Positions 8,802-17,463 of a DNA stretch of 64,000 nucleotides are shown here, piece by piece; the first letter of the stretch is position 1; each line of letters opens with the position of its first letter. The translations under genes and the position numbers were made by a program. Source of the DNA: Verrucomicrobiota bacterium (GTDB taxonomy: Bacteria; Verrucomicrobiota; Verrucomicrobiia; Verrucomicrobiales; DEV007); the NCBI GenBank assembly GCA_018970725.1, contig JAGWVU010000019.1, forward strand, positions 27,635 to 91,634, given 5' to 3'. Below the pieces are notes generated by a model. That model was not told the origin of the DNA. It ran no database searches and saw only the letters and a list, made by a program, of their open reading frames with translations.

Positions 8802-9827
8802 ATGAAACCGCAACTGGAAACAAGCTGGCTTGGCCTTCACCTTGCCCACCCGGTCGTGGCGTCGGCCGGGCCATTGACCCACGAACTGGATAACTTCCGG
8901 CGGCTGGAAGACGCGGGAGTGGCCGCGATCGTGATGCATTCGTTGTTCGAAGAGCAGATCACGAGAGAAAGCCATTGGGTGCATCACTACCATCAACACG
9001 GCACCGGGAGCCCTCTGGAAGCTTTTTCCTATATCCCTGATCTGGAGGATCATGGCACCGGACCTGACACGTATCTTTCCCTGATCTCGGCGGCCAAGGA
9101 CGCGGTCTCGATTCCGGTGATCGCCAGTCTCAACGGCACCACGGCGGGCGGTTGGCGGAGGTTCGCCCGGGAAATCCAGCAGGCGGGAGCCGATGCCTTG
9201 GAGTTGAACCTGTATCACGTGCCCACGAGTGCGGAAATCTCCGGCTCCGAGTTGGAGGGTCGCTACCTCAGCGTGGTTCGGGATGTGTCCCAGGGGTTGC
9301 GACTGCCGTTGGCGGTGAAGCTCTCCCCGTTTCTGACCGCGCCGGCCCACATGGCGGCGGAACTGACCCAGGCCGGTGCCCGTGGCTTGGTGCTTTTCAA
9401 CCGGTTCTATCAGCCCGACATCAATCTGGATGAACTCACCGTGGTGCCGCGCCTCGTGCTGAGCAACCACCAGGAATTGCGTCTGCCGCTGCGCTGGGTG
9501 GCGATTCTTTACGGCCAGATCGCGGCTGATCTGGCCATCACCTCCGGCATCCATACGGGCGAGGATGTGATCAAGGGCATTCTGGCCGGGGCGCACGTGA
9601 CGATGATGACTTCCGAAATCCTCCAACACGGACTGGGCCGTATCAGCCATATCCTTGAAGCGTTGCGAGGGTGGATGGCGGAGAGAGGTTACGATTCCGT
9701 GTGCCGGATGCGAGGCTCCCTGAGCCAGCTCCATTGCGGGGCACCCGAAGCGTATGAGAGGGCCAACTACCTAGCCACCCTCCAGTCCTGGCGACCGGAC
9801 GCGAGCTTGGGGCGGCTGGGGGAGTGA
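8802..9827 (+). CDS. Dihydroorotate dehydrogenase-like flavoprotein
   Basis: A 341-residue TIM-barrel protein of the dihydroorotate dehydrogenase-like group. It starts MKPQLETSWLGLHLAHPVVASAGPL, the usual opening of this family, which decides for ATG 8802 over the upstream ATG at 8727. Other hallmarks are NGTTAGGWRRFAREI, ADALELNLY, AVKLSPFLT, a GLVLFNRFYQPDINLD segment and the C-terminal phosphate/FMN-binding type pattern IHTGEDVIKGILAGAHVTMMTSEIL. Members are often annotated beside pyruvate:ferredoxin oxidoreductase genes and are not thought to make pyrimidines, but no such partner is present here. FMN binding is inferred from the fold. The substrate is unknown. Confidence 0.88.
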   Translation: MKPQLETSWLGLHLAHPVVASAGPLTHELDNFRRLEDAGVAAIVMHSLFEEQITRESHWVHHYHQHGTGSPLEAFSYIPDLEDHGTGPDTYLSLISAAKDAVSIPVIASLNGTTAGGWRRFAREIQQAGADALELNLYHVPTSAEISGSELEGRYLSVVRDVSQGLRLPLAVKLSPFLTAPAHMAAELTQAGARGLVLFNRFYQPDINLDELTVVPRLVLSNHQELRLPLRWVAILYGQIAADLAITSGIHTGEDVIKGILAGAHVTMMTSEILQHGLGRISHILEALRGWMAERGYDSVCRMRGSLSQLHCGAPEAYERANYLATLQSWRPDASLGRLGE

Positions 9828-10316
9828 GAGGCGGGAGGCTGTCGATGGGGGTGGATTCACCACGGAGAATGAAACCATCAACCCGCTTGACCGCTTGGTC
9901 GTTCACCGGCGGATCACCCCATTGTCCCGCACCTTTCAGGGCGGGAATTCTGTCGTGGCGTTACCCAAGGCCTGCGGTCGCACCAAGCCCCCTGCGCCCT
10001 CGGCTGTCCTGTGCCGGCCCGTTGGGCCTTGCCCGCATTTCTCAAGCTCTCGCTGCTGCGGCTTGCCCCATGGTTTTCCTGCTGCGGTCCGCTCGAATTC
10101 CTCAACTCACGGTATGTTGGCATACCGCGCATCCTGGAATCCTTCGCGCACCTTGCAGGGAATGCCATCTGGCGGCACCTCGCCACGCAATACTTGAGAA
10201 ATGAGGGCTGGGCTGAAAGGCACACGGCGCTCCGGATTCCGGGAAACAGAACGACCGGCGCCCCTCCACGGAACGCCGGTCCTGCCAACACATTTGCACC
10301 AAAAAAGAAGATCCGG
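9828..10316. other. Intergenic region with repeat copy 2
   Basis: This gap between the flavoprotein gene and the first outer-membrane barrel gene contains copy 2 of the dispersed element (10032-10207). The part before it (9828-10031) holds short open frames with no recognisable product. A run of six A at 10301-10306 may supply the U tract ending the minus-strand barrel transcript, but no strong hairpin precedes it. Confidence 0.6.
10032..10207 (-). repeat. Dispersed palindromic element, copy 2 (full length, inverted)
   Basis: It has exactly the same length (176 bp) as copy 1 but opposite orientation, judged from the asymmetric arm sequences. The terminal repeats are CCCGCATTTCTCAAG at 10032-10046 and CTTGAGAAATGAGGG at 10193-10207, with one mismatch. 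Flanking tetranucleotides are CTTG (10028-10031) and CTGG (10208-10211), a 3/4 match that could be a decayed target duplication. The central hairpin contains GGTATGTTGGCATACC. The many substitutions relative to copy 1 imply that the two are not recent duplicates. Confidence 0.82.
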
Positions 10317-10832
10317 TCAGAAGGGCAACCGAAGCCCGAGACGCAGGTTCACTGCGTCCGGCTCCCGCTGAATCCAGTTGTAGGTAGCGTCCGAGAACAA
10401 AGCGACGCAGTTCTCAAACCGATACTCCAGCCCGCCCCCGAGCCGGTAGGCACCCTCATTCTGCGCGTTCGAGAAGACCGCGCCCCCTCCCATGACGTAG
10501 GGTGACCAGCACAGACTCTGTAACGGCAACCGATACACCAGATCCAGCGCATTGATGTGCGTCTGCGGGTCGGTGGCATTCGCGGAATAACTGTATTCCA
10601 AAGCGACCTTCTCGGTGAAAAAATAGGTGAATGCAATGCCGCCGCCCATGGCGTTCTCCCCACCCTTCCCTCTCGGCAGAAGGCCGGAGGCAAACGCCCC
10701 GACATGCAGGCCGGGAAACAAGCAAGGACAACTCGCATCCTCGATCAGGGGATTCTTGTCAGGAGGGGAATCAGCCATCACCCCACCAACACCCAAAAGA
10801 CACATGGCAATAGAGACTTGGAGTCGTTTCAT
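10317..10832 (-). CDS. Small outer-membrane beta-barrel protein (paralog A)
   Basis: A 171-residue exported protein with a signal peptide (MKRLQVSIAMCLLGVGGVMA) and alternating strands ending in a C-terminal Phe (LRLGLRLPF), typical of outer-membrane barrels of about eight strands. It is clearly homologous to the next gene, with shared segments such as GVFASGLL/GAFASGLL, YSYSA.ATD, NALDLVYR.PL, GGGA.FS, GAYR.G.G.EYR and TYNW. Four cysteine positions are shared (a CxC pair after the signal peptide, then CW and a later Cys). The start at 10832 gives the best signal peptide; ATG 10841 is three codons upstream. A promoter-like pair lies directly upstream. Function is unknown. Confidence 0.85.
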   Translation of the reverse strand: MKRLQVSIAMCLLGVGGVMADSPPDKNPLIEDASCPCLFPGLHVGAFASGLLPRGKGGENAMGGGIAFTYFFTEKVALEYSYSANATDPQTHINALDLVYRLPLQSLCWSPYVMGGGAVFSNAQNEGAYRLGGGLEYRFENCVALFSDATYNWIQREPDAVNLRLGLRLPF

Positions 10833-10839
10833 GAGACTC

Positions 10840-10867
10840 ATTTTAGAGAATCTGCTAGGAACGTCAA
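10840..10867 (-). promoter_or_regulatory. Candidate sigma70-type promoter, barrel gene A
   Basis: On the minus strand, TTGACG (10862-10867) is followed after 16 bases by TAAAAT (10840-10845). Transcription would start near 10833, right at the ATG at 10832. Either the mRNA is nearly leaderless or the real promoter lies further upstream. Confidence 0.4.
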
Positions 10868-11030
10868 TGCGAATTTCTCAGTTTTGCTTAATACCTGTAT
10901 CAATGAAAGATTTTGCGATGTATGACATCGGGGGATCCTGATATCTATGTAAGCCGCTCCACCACCGAGCCTTACGTCCGCACAGAACGCGGAAACCGAT
11001 CGCGATAGACATCGCGCACCTCTCCAGCAC

Positions 11031-11064
11031 AAAAAAGCAAGGCCGGGTGAAACACCCGGCCTTG
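11031..11064 (-). terminator. Intrinsic terminator after barrel gene B
   Basis: A perfect 12-bp stem (11038-11049 with 11053-11064, loop AAA) is followed on the minus strand by a U run (A at 11031-11036). It lies 30 bases beyond the stop codon of the 11094-11600 gene and separates it from paralog A. Confidence 0.88.
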
Positions 11065-11093
11065 CCGCTTAAAACTGCTATGCAGAGATTAGA

Positions 11094-11600
11094 TTAGAAC
11101 GCGAAGCGATAGCCCAAGCGCACTTGAACGGCGTCGTCAAGGGTGGCAACCCAATTGTAGGTGCCATCCGCGAAGATCGCGGAGCAGCTGGCGAGGCGGT
11201 ATTCGATGCCGGCACCAGCGCGGTAAGCGCCTTGGTTCGAGCCATCGGAGAACAGCGCGCCACCACCGATGAGGTAGGGGGCCCAGCAGCTGTTGCCAAG
11301 CGGCATGCGATAGACGAGATCAAGGGCATTCACGTGTTCTTCGCTGTCGGTCGCGTGAGCGGAGTAGCTGTAGAGGACACCGAAATTCTTATTGAAGAAA
11401 TAAGAGAGTTCGACACCGCCACCGAGGGCGTCCTCTTGAGGTCCGTTCAGGAGACCGGAGGCGAAGACGCCAACTCCCCAACCAGCGTTGAAGCACTGGC
11501 AGGTGGGGTCGACGACCACATTCTTATCAACAACAGGACCGGCGACGGCAAAACCGGCGAGGGCCCCAAGGGTTGCAACTGACGCGATTAGCTTTTTCAT
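11094..11600 (-). CDS. Small outer-membrane beta-barrel protein (paralog B)
   Basis: A 168-residue exported protein with signal peptide MKKLIASVATLGALAGFAVAG and a barrel ending in Phe (VQVRLGYRFAF). It is homologous to the product of 10317-10832 over its whole length, and all four cysteine positions are conserved, which suggests disulfides in loops or periplasmic turns. The open frame extends 12 codons further upstream, but the start at 11600 gives a clean signal peptide and has an AGGA-type ribosome site about eight bases before it. A TTGACC hexamer and a weaker -10 lie upstream, overlapping the end of the HAD gene. A strong terminator follows. The substrate or role is unknown. Confidence 0.88.
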   Translation of the reverse strand: MKKLIASVATLGALAGFAVAGPVVDKNVVVDPTCQCFNAGWGVGVFASGLLNGPQEDALGGGVELSYFFNKNFGVLYSYSAHATDSEEHVNALDLVYRMPLGNSCWAPYLIGGGALFSDGSNQGAYRAGAGIEYRLASCSAIFADGTYNWVATLDDAVQVRLGYRFAF

Positions 11601-11632
11601 GGGGCATTTCCTACCTGAGGTTTTTCCGAGGG

Positions 11633-12361
11633 TCAATCTTTTTCTGCATTCCGGGCGAAAATCCTATCAGAAGTACGGGTAACCCCAATGCCCCGGAGGT
11701 CATTCCGCGGCCGGGACAGTTCATACCAAGCCATCCCCGCCCTCCGGGCTCCGCCCCAGTCCGCTTCCCGTTCGTCCCCGACATGGAGCGCCTGACAGGA
11801 CCGGATCCGGTGGGCGCTCAGGGCGTGGGCAAAGATCGCCGGATCCGGCTTGCGCGCCCGGGCGAGTGACGAAAACGTCACCACCTCGAAGAAGTGGTCG
11901 ATGCCGAGCCCCCGCAAAACCGGGAGGAGCCGGTCATCGAAATTCGAGAGGACACCCAGACGATAGCCGGCCCGCAGTTTTTCGAGGACTTCCACGACCT
12001 CTTCATAGAGCACCCAGGCGTCCGCACCCGCGTAGTAGTGCCAGAGCTTCCCGAAGTAGGGATCGACCTCTTCCGCCGTCGCCTTGACCCCCGCTTCCTC
12101 GAGCACCCGCCCCACCAGGGCGCGCCACCAGTCTCTCTCGGGCTCTCCTTCCGGCCTTCCCCAATCCGGCTCCGGCATCGCGCCCCAGACGGACCGGAAC
12201 AGCCTGTCCACCTCCGCGCCCTCCAGCTTCCAGGAAAAATCCCGGGCCACCTCCGCGTAAACTTCTCCGACGGATCGTGCGGTGCGAAAGAGCGTGCCTG
12301 CCGCATCGAAGAGGATCACCTCGATCCCGCAGGTTCCCGATTCGTCAACGGCCTTCATCAT
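11633..12361 (-). CDS. HAD-superfamily hydrolase (HDHD3-like)
   Basis: A 242-residue haloacid-dehalogenase-fold protein, probably a phosphatase of the HAD-IA type. Motif I is FDAAGTLF, motif II is SNFDDRL, motif III includes RKPDPAIF and motif IV is HVGDEREADWGGARRAG, so all four sites are present. In motif I the second acidic residue (the general acid of DxDGT) is Ala, a substitution known in a subset of HAD proteins annotated HDHD3-like; catalytic activity is therefore uncertain. The helical cap lies between about residues 25 and 120. The start is ATG 12361 or the adjacent ATG 12358. The gene is divergent from nusA. Confidence 0.88.
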   Translation of the reverse strand: MMKAVDESGTCGIEVILFDAAGTLFRTARSVGEVYAEVARDFSWKLEGAEVDRLFRSVWGAMPEPDWGRPEGEPERDWWRALVGRVLEEAGVKATAEEVDPYFGKLWHYYAGADAWVLYEEVVEVLEKLRAGYRLGVLSNFDDRLLPVLRGLGIDHFFEVVTFSSLARARKPDPAIFAHALSAHRIRSCQALHVGDEREADWGGARRAGMAWYELSRPRNDLRGIGVTRTSDRIFARNAEKD

Positions 12362-12455
12362 TTCGAGGTTGCGGCACTTGGAATTCTGCGTAGGTTCTCT
12401 TTCCCCCGAGGGGAGCGCTGCCAGAATCCGGATTTCACAGTTTTGGACGACGACA

Positions 12456-12483
12456 GGGCGGGATCAGTTCCCGCTCTTTTTTG
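12456..12483 (+). terminator. Intrinsic terminator / attenuator in the nusA leader
   Basis: A GC-rich stem (GCGGGA at 12458-12463 pairing with TCCCGC at 12469-12474, extended by flanking bases, 5-base loop) is followed by T at 12477-12482. No plus-strand gene precedes it, because the HAD gene is on the other strand. It therefore sits in the leader of the nusA operon, 71 bases before the start codon. It could be an attenuator or end an unseen short transcript. Confidence 0.7.
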
Positions 12484-12553
12484 TCTCTGGGACAAGGAAA
12501 ACCCAGGGTCAGGATGACCCCGCGTATCCCTCGGATCAAGCATCGATTCGAAA

Positions 12554-13822
12554 ATGACCAACGAACTCCTCGCACTCTTCGAGTATTACGAGAAGGAAAA
12601 AGACCTGAGCCGCGCCACCATGGTCGAGGTGATCGAATCCGCCCTGCTCTCCGCCTCCAAGAAAAGCATCGGTCCGGCCCGGGAGTTGCGGATCAGCGTG
12701 GATCCCGACAAGGGGAAGATCAGGGCCATTGCCACCCTGGTGGTCGTGGACAATGTGAAGGCCCCTTACGATGAAGTGAGCCTCCCGGTGGCCCGCCGCA
12801 TCAAGGCGGACGCCAAGCTGGGCGATGAAATCGATGTGGAGATCACCCCCAAGGATTTCGGCCGCATCGCCGCCCAAGCCGCCAAGCAGGCCCTCATGCA
12901 GCGCCTCCGGCAGGAGGAGAAAGCGAAGATCTATGACGAGTTCAAAGATCGCGCCGGGGATATCGTCAGCGGCACCATCCGCCGGTTCGAGCGCTCCGAC
13001 GTGATCGTCGATCTCGGCAAGTTCGAGGCCACGATGCCTTCCAGGGAACGGGTAAAAACCGAGGATTACAATATCGGCGACCGGATCCGCGCCTATGTGC
13101 TGGCGGTCGACAATGGACCGCGGGGCCCGGAGATCATCCTCTCCCGGAGCCACCCGAGCTTCGTGCGCCGCCTCTTTGAATTCGAGGTCACCGAAATCGC
13201 AGATCGCACCGTGGAAATCCGCGGGATCGCGCGGGAAGCGGGTTACCGCACCAAAATCGCCGTCCACAGCGCCGATGACAAAATCGATCCCGTGGGCGCG
13301 TGTGTCGGTCTGCGGGGGGCGCGCGTGAAAAACATCGTCAGGGAACTGAACAACGAGAAGGTGGACATCATCCGGTGGAGCGATGACCCGCGCCAGTTCA
13401 TCAAGGACGCCTTGAAGCCGGCGGAACTGCGCACCATCGAGGTGGACCCGGTGAAACGGAGCATCCGGGTGACGGTGGATGAGGAGGAACTGTCCCGGGC
13501 GATCGGCCGTCACGGGCAAAACGCCCGCCTCACCTCGAAGTTGATGGACTGGGACGTCAAGATCGAACGGGACGAGACGGCCCACGAACAGTTCGAAGCC
13601 CGCAAGAGCGACGCCGCCGGCAGCATCGCTGAACAACTCGGGATTGATCCCTCCCTCGCCGTGGCCTTGGTCAGCGCCGGGATGAACACGATCGAAACGA
13701 TTGCCGGGCTCGGACCGGAAGATATTGTCAACGAACTCCGGGAGCGGGAAGTCGAAATCGACGAAGCAACCGCCGCAAGGATCATCGCCAAAGCGGTGGA
13801 AACTTTCGGCGGGGACGCCTGA
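12554..13822 (+). CDS. nusA: Transcription termination/antitermination factor NusA
   Basis: A 422-residue RNA-polymerase-binding factor acting in pausing, termination and antitermination. An N-terminal NusA domain (MTNELLALFEYYEKEKDLSRATMVEVIESAL) is followed by an S1 RNA-binding domain (about 133-200, DIVSGTIRRFERSDVIVDLGKFEATMP). Two KH domains follow (about 230-345, with VGLRGARV and IGRHGQNARL) and a short helical tail with a helix-hairpin-helix-like segment (SAGMNTIETIAGLGPEDIV). The length matches NusA proteins without the acidic repeats of Escherichia coli. It heads the infB-rbfA-nrnA-truB-ribF operon. The usual upstream rimP is absent, and a leader terminator lies at 12456-12483. Confidence 0.96.
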   Translation: MTNELLALFEYYEKEKDLSRATMVEVIESALLSASKKSIGPARELRISVDPDKGKIRAIATLVVVDNVKAPYDEVSLPVARRIKADAKLGDEIDVEITPKDFGRIAAQAAKQALMQRLRQEEKAKIYDEFKDRAGDIVSGTIRRFERSDVIVDLGKFEATMPSRERVKTEDYNIGDRIRAYVLAVDNGPRGPEIILSRSHPSFVRRLFEFEVTEIADRTVEIRGIAREAGYRTKIAVHSADDKIDPVGACVGLRGARVKNIVRELNNEKVDIIRWSDDPRQFIKDALKPAELRTIEVDPVKRSIRVTVDEEELSRAIGRHGQNARLTSKLMDWDVKIERDETAHEQFEARKSDAAGSIAEQLGIDPSLAVALVSAGMNTIETIAGLGPEDIVNELREREVEIDEATAARIIAKAVETFGGDA

Positions 13823-13882
13823 AGCGGGAATCGTCCAGTGGCGGGCCCCTGCCGGGAAAGAGCAAACACCAAAACCCAGCGC

Positions 13883-16045
13883 ATGGCGAAGAAGAAAGCA
13901 GCCCTCGACCTCATTAGCAGCCCGCCCAAGGGCAAGGAGGAAGCCCCCGGACGGCAGGGACCCGTGGCACCGCCGCCTTCGGTGGAGAAATCGATGATGG
14001 GGGGCAAAGTGGTTTCGGAGGCGAAAAAGGAGGCCCTGAACCTCTTCGATGAGCTGGAGAAAAAGGCGGAGCGGCGCAAGGACCGTCCCGCGGCGGTGCC
14101 GAAAAGCGACGCCAGTGTCTTTCAACCGATGACGGAGCCGACCCGGCCCCGGTTCGCGCCGGTGGTCGTTCCCCCGTCGCCACCTTCCCCTCCGCCAGCG
14201 GTGGACGGGGATTCCGCACCGTCTCCGGAGGCGGAGGAAACGCTTCCCGGGGAAGCCGGGGGCGAGCGGAAGGTCATCCACATCAAGCCCCCGATCATCG
14301 TCAAGGATTTGGCGGATTTGATGGGCCTCAAGCCCTTCAAGATCATTCAGGATTTGATGGGATTCGATGTCTTCGCCAACCAGAACCAGCAGATCGACCC
14401 CGAGGTCGCTGCCAAGGTTTGTGACAAGCACGGCTTTGTTTTCGAGCGCGAAAAGCGGGAGAAGGGCGCCGGAGTCCACAAGGTGGAGGAGAAAATCGAG
14501 GAACCCCCGCCGGAGCCGGAACCCGAGGAACACCGTCTCCAGTTCCGGCCGCCGATCGTCACGGTCATGGGCCACGTCGACCACGGCAAGACCTCCTTGC
14601 TCGATGCCCTGCGCAACGCCAAGGTCGCAGCCGGGGAAGCGGGCGGAATCACCCAGCACATCGCCGCCTATGCGGTGCCGCACGGGGAGAGTTTCATCAC
14701 CTTCATCGATACGCCGGGTCATCAGGCGTTCACCGCGATGCGGGCCCGGGGCGCCAAGGTGACCGACATCGTGGTGCTCGTGGTCGCCGCCAACGACGGG
14801 ATCAAACCGACAACGATCGAGGCCATCGATCACGCCCGTGCGGCCGGAGTGGAGATCATCGTGGCGATCAACAAGATGGATCTCGACACCGCGAACCCGC
14901 AGTTCGTGCGTCAGCAGTTGCAGGACCGCGGCTTGGCTCCTGAAGAATGGGGTGGCACGACGATTTGTTGCGAGATCTCGGCGACGAAAAAGTTGGGCTT
15001 GGATCATCTTCTCGACATGATCGCCCTCCAGTCCGAGGTGTTGGAGCTGAAGGCGGACCCGAAAGCCACGGCCCGGGCGACCGTGATCGAAGCGCGTCAG
15101 GAGGCGGGCAAAGGTCCGACGGCGAGCGTCATCGTGCAGGCGGGCACGCTGAGCGTAGGGATGCCATTCATCTGCGGGAACTTTTGGGGTCGGATCCGTT
15201 CGATGCTCGATGACACGGGCAAGCCGGTGAAATCCGCGGGCCCCTCCATGCCGGTGGAGATTCTCGGCTTCAGCGGGGTCCCGGCCGTGGGGGACGAAAT
15301 GGTCCAGATGGATACGGACCGGCGCGCCAAGAAATTGAGCGAGGAACGGCTCGAGAGCCATCGTCTGGCCGGGCTGGCAAAGCCGACCCATGCGACGCTG
15401 GAATCCTTCTTCCACGAGATGACCGAGGGGAAGAAGAAGGTCCTGAAGGTGATCCTCAAGACGGATGTGGCCGGTTCCGCCCAAGCCATCACCGGTGCGC
15501 TTCAGGAGATCGAGAGCAAGAAGGTCAACCTCGAAATCCTCCACAGTGCCGCCGGGCCGGTGACGGAGTCCGACATCCAGCTGGCCGACGCCTCGGACGC
15601 CATCATCATCGGGTTCAACACCAAGCAGGAGCCCAACGCGGTCAAGGCAGCCAAACGGGATGGCGTGCAGGTGCGGCTTTATTCGATCATCTACGAACTC
15701 ATCGACCAAGTCAAAGAGGCGATGCTCGGGCTGCTCGATCCGGAGACCCGGGAGAACTCCCAGGGATTCGCCGAAGTGCTCAAGGTCTTCAAACTCAGCG
15801 TCGGACGGGTGGCCGGCTGCCGCGTGACCAAGGGGCGGATCATCCGCTCCGGCCGGGCCCGGGTCTTGCGGGGCGGCCAACAGGTTTACGACGGAGGCGT
15901 CCAGACCCTGAAACGCTTTACCGAAGACGTCAACGAGGTGAAGAACGGGCTCGAGTGCGGCATCAGGCTGGGCAACTTCAACGAGTATGAGGAGGGTGAT
16001 GTCATCGAGTGCTACGAGCTGGAGAAACTCCCGCAAACGCTCTGA
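13883..16045 (+). CDS. infB: Translation initiation factor IF-2
   Basis: A GTPase that places initiator tRNA on the 30S subunit and promotes subunit joining. The 720-residue protein has a charged, Pro-rich N-terminal part and an IF2-N-like segment (about 130-190). The GTPase domain has G1 GHVDHGKT near 230, G3 DTPGHQAF, G4 NKMD and a conserved [15 protein letters not shown]. Domains II-IV follow, including the fMet-tRNA-binding C-terminus with [13 protein letters not shown] and [12 protein letters not shown]. The open frame starts at 13838, but [10 protein letters not shown] at 13883 fits better. It begins 60 bases after nusA and ends 29 bases before rbfA. The N-terminal region is short compared with proteobacterial IF-2. 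Confidence 0.96.
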   Translation: MAKKKAALDLISSPPKGKEEAPGRQGPVAPPPSVEKSMMGGKVVSEAKKEALNLFDELEKKAERRKDRPAAVPKSDASVFQPMTEPTRPRFAPVVVPPSPPSPPPAVDGDSAPSPEAEETLPGEAGGERKVIHIKPPIIVKDLADLMGLKPFKIIQDLMGFDVFANQNQQIDPEVAAKVCDKHGFVFEREKREKGAGVHKVEEKIEEPPPEPEPEEHRLQFRPPIVTVMGHVDHGKTSLLDALRNAKVAAGEAGGITQHIAAYAVPHGESFITFIDTPGHQAFTAMRARGAKVTDIVVLVVAANDGIKPTTIEAIDHARAAGVEIIVAINKMDLDTANPQFVRQQLQDRGLAPEEWGGTTICCEISATKKLGLDHLLDMIALQSEVLELKADPKATARATVIEARQEAGKGPTASVIVQAGTLSVGMPFICGNFWGRIRSMLDDTGKPVKSAGPSMPVEILGFSGVPAVGDEMVQMDTDRRAKKLSEERLESHRLAGLAKPTHATLESFFHEMTEGKKKVLKVILKTDVAGSAQAITGALQEIESKKVNLEILHSAAGPVTESDIQLADASDAIIIGFNTKQEPNAVKAAKRDGVQVRLYSIIYELIDQVKEAMLGLLDPETRENSQGFAEVLKVFKLSVGRVAGCRVTKGRIIRSGRARVLRGGQQVYDGGVQTLKRFTEDVNEVKNGLECGIRLGNFNEYEEGDVIECYELEKLPQTL

Positions 16046-16074
16046 GGTTTCCCTGCCCCCACCTCCCTGATTTC

Positions 16075-16452
16075 ATGAGCCAACGAGTTCTGCGCGTTCG
16101 CGAACTGATCAAACGCGAGTTGAGCACCATGCTGACCCGTGATTTCGATTTCGGAGGCGTGCTTGTGACCGTGAACGACGTGGACGTCACGCCGGACTTC
16201 AAGCAAGCCCATGTCTTCATCGGCATCCTCGGCCCGCTCGCCAACCCGGAGCAGATCATCGCCCAACTGACCGAACGCCGCGGCTACCTCCAAAGCAAGG
16301 TGGCCAAAAGGGTCGTGCTCAAGTTCACCCCGCGCCTCTCTTTTCACCACGATGATTCCGTGGAACGGGGCACCAATGTCGTCTCGCTGATCGATCGCAT
16401 CGATATCCCCGACGAAATCCGGCCCTTGGGCGAGGACGACGTCGAGCTGTAA
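16075..16452 (+). CDS. rbfA: 30S ribosome-binding factor RbfA
   Basis: A 125-residue KH-fold protein needed for late 30S maturation and 16S rRNA 5' end processing. It starts MSQRVLRVRELIKRELSTMLTRDF, contains VTVNDVDVTPDFKQAHVFI and ends with the family pattern KRVVLKFTPRLSFHHDDSVERGTNVVSLIDRI. The upstream part of the open frame overlaps infB and was excluded. Its place between infB and the NrnA-type phosphoesterase is the widespread bacterial arrangement. The next gene starts six bases after its stop codon. Confidence 0.95.
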   Translation: MSQRVLRVRELIKRELSTMLTRDFDFGGVLVTVNDVDVTPDFKQAHVFIGILGPLANPEQIIAQLTERRGYLQSKVAKRVVLKFTPRLSFHHDDSVERGTNVVSLIDRIDIPDEIRPLGEDDVEL

Positions 16453-16458
16453 CCCGAC

Positions 16459-17463
16459 ATGGCCGCCCCCCATCCCAGCCTGCAAGAGATCGGCCGGATC
16501 TTGCTCGACGCTCCCAGCATTGTCATCGCCAGCCACACGAGACCGGACGGCGACGCCTTGGGATCGACCATCGCCTTGGCGGACACCCTCCGCGAACTCG
16601 GCAAGACGGTGGTCGCCGTCAATCAGGACGGCGTGCCCCAGCGTTACGCATTCCTCCCCTGCGCTTCTTCGGTCCGCAAACCGGGAGCAGTCAAGGAACT
16701 GGCCGGGGCCCCGCTTTTCGTGGCCTTGGACACCTCGTCCCCCGAACGTCTCGGCGACGAGGTCTGGAAACTCGTGGCCAACCGCTCGGCGACCTTGGTG
16801 ATCGACCACCATGCCAGCAACCAGAAGTTTGGCGACGTGCACCACGTCAATCAGGAAAGCCCGGCCACCGGCCAGCTCATTTACGAGCTGATCGAGACCA
16901 TGGACTGGCCGCTTACCCCGACCGCCCGGGACAATCTCTGGGTGGCCATGGCCACGGACACCGGCTCCTTCCAATACCCCGCCACCACACCCCGGACCTT
17001 CGCGATCGCTTCCCGCCTCCTCGAGGCCGGGGTGGATCTGAGCTGGATGAGCGTCGCGCTTTTCCAGAACTATCCCTTCCGCCGGCTGGAGTTGTTGCGG
17101 GAACTTCTCGGCACGATCCGCCGGAGCGCCGGTGGCCAGATTGCTTCTTGGTCCATGTCCCGCGAACTCATCAAACGCCTCGGCATCCAACCGGACGATC
17201 ATGATGGACTGATCGACATGCTGCGCTCGATTGCCGGGGTGGTCGTCGCCGCATCTTTCGAGGAAGAGGCGGATGGCACGGTGCGGATCAGCGCGCGGTC
17301 CACGGATGCGTCCCGGGCCAACGTTGCGCAAATTTGCCAGGCCTTCGGCGGAGGCGGTCATCGATTGGCCGCCGGGGCCAAGGTCCAAGGAACCCTCGAA
17401 TCGGTCTCGGAACGTTTTCTGGCCGCTGTCACCCAAGAACTGGATCATGATGGAACCCCCTGA
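16459..17463 (+). CDS. nrnA: DHH-family oligoribonuclease / pAp phosphatase
   Basis: A 334-residue DHH/DHHA1 phosphoesterase of the NrnA type, which degrades short oligoribonucleotides and dephosphorylates 3'-phosphoadenosine 5'-phosphate. It shows SHTRPDGDALGS (DHH motif I), VALDTSSPER, VIDHHASNQKFGD (DHH motif), ATDTGSFQY and the DHHA1 signature GGGGHRLAAGAKV near the C-terminus. Metal ligands (Asp and His) are intact. The gene follows rbfA by six bases and overlaps the truB start by 17 bases, so translation is probably coupled. This rbfA-nrnA-truB-ribF order is common outside the enterobacteria. Confidence 0.93.
   Translation: MAAPHPSLQEIGRILLDAPSIVIASHTRPDGDALGSTIALADTLRELGKTVVAVNQDGVPQRYAFLPCASSVRKPGAVKELAGAPLFVALDTSSPERLGDEVWKLVANRSATLVIDHHASNQKFGDVHHVNQESPATGQLIYELIETMDWPLTPTARDNLWVAMATDTGSFQYPATTPRTFAIASRLLEAGVDLSWMSVALFQNYPFRRLELLRELLGTIRRSAGGQIASWSMSRELIKRLGIQPDDHDGLIDMLRSIAGVVVAASFEEEADGTVRISARSTDASRANVAQICQAFGGGGHRLAAGAKVQGTLESVSERFLAAVTQELDHDGTP

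Noticed and set aside
12362..12456. Possible initiator tRNA gene (metY-like) before nusA
   Set aside because: No T-loop, anticodon arm or CCA-type end can be folded from this stretch.
12536..16036. 1166-codon antisense frame over nusA and infB
   Set aside because: The sense frames are certain genes; the antisense product has the repetitive His/Asp/Gly/Arg composition typical of shadows.
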